Below are positions 63,816 to 64,000 of a stretch of DNA of 64,000 nucleotides, in pieces. The DNA lies in NCBI GenBank assembly GCA_002401955.1, contig NVUQ01000005.1, positions 36,342 through 100,341 of the forward strand, read 5' to 3'. Source of the DNA: Flavobacteriales bacterium. GTDB taxonomy: Bacteria > Bacteroidota > Bacteroidia > Flavobacteriales_E > Vicingaceae. The notes under the pieces are model-generated. The model saw only the letters and a program-made list of their open reading frames with translations, made no database searches and was not told the origin of the DNA. Position 1 is the stretch's first letter, and every line of letters starts with the position of its first letter. The position numbers were made by a program, and so were the translations under genes.

Positions 63816-64000
63816 ATGAACGTCTATAAAATTAAAAGCAGAATAGAAAAGTTTGATTATTTGGTGCAACATAATATGACAGGAACACCAGATGAGTTTG
63901 CTACTAAATTAGGTTTTAGTATTCGTCAATTGTTTAATTTTTTAAAGGAATTAAAAGAAATTGGCGTACCTGTTAAGTATAGTAAATTAAAAGAGAGCTA
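63816..64000 (+). CDS. Second small HTH regulator (partial, runs off the window)
   Basis: ATG at 63816 opens a frame to the window edge, translating to MNVYKIKSRIEKFDYL and so on, almost identical in DNA to the HTH gene at 61596 with a few differences (for example KLGFSIRQ versus KFGFSIRQ). The C-terminus is not seen. It shows that the cassette is duplicated and probably continues past the window. Confidence 0.85.
   Translation, partial: MNVYKIKSRIEKFDYLVQHNMTGTPDEFATKLGFSIRQLFNFLKELKEIGVPVKYSKLKES

Overview
The window is low-GC DNA from a member of the Bacteroidota, most likely a flavobacterium-like organism. The signs are type IX secretion (T9SS) C-terminal sorting domains, a PorT-like and a GldH-like protein, a menaquinone-type ubiE gene, promoters of the Bacteroidota form TTG-N19-TAnnTTTG, double-glycine leader peptides of the Bacteroidota kind and a one-domain heptose-phosphate kinase. 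No rRNA, tRNA, CRISPR array or intact transposase was recognised.

Left end (1-8.7 kb, all minus strand): three exported proteins (FG-GAP, leucine-rich-repeat and double LamG) plus a fourth secreted protein. They are separated by near-identical intergenic blocks, share signal peptides and sorting domains, and look like cassettes with swapped middles. An orphan TPR histidine kinase and a 7-bp tandem repeat tract follow.

8.7-21 kb: a class I lanthipeptide locus on the minus strand: precursor, LanC cyclase, full-length LanB dehydratase, C39-peptidase ABC exporter and HlyD adaptor. A divergent LytS-type sensor kinase and LytTR response regulator lie beside it. Paired direct repeats spaced exactly 20 bp occur between the peptide and kinase genes and also upstream of the cell-surface cassettes, so one LytTR-type regulon may link them.

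21-33 kb: housekeeping and envelope genes (Sco1, TlpA-like protein, hydrolase, LpxL-type acyltransferase, prfC, ssb, transglycosylase, a flavoprotein without its redox disulfide, prmA). 33-46.6 kb: two very large exported proteins (1484 and 2359 aa; the second is repeat-rich with three SPOR-like domains), then clpS, an M48 protease and a GldH-like lipoprotein.

46.6-60.5 kb: a broken duplicate of an FAD enzyme next to a MITE-like element, then a TlpA-like protein, the intact FAD enzyme, porT-ubiE, a heptose kinase, an aspartate aminotransferase, a membrane protein of unknown function, an outer-membrane protein, meaB and a MacAB-like efflux operon.

60.5-64 kb: a second copy of the MITE, then a repeated-cassette region: a recurring upstream element, a small HTH regulator (two copies) whose tail resembles a double-glycine leader, a separate double-glycine peptide, a CarboxypepD_reg surface protein and a truncated HlyD-like N-terminus. 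This region and the lanthipeptide/LytTR locus are the best candidates for undescribed biology.
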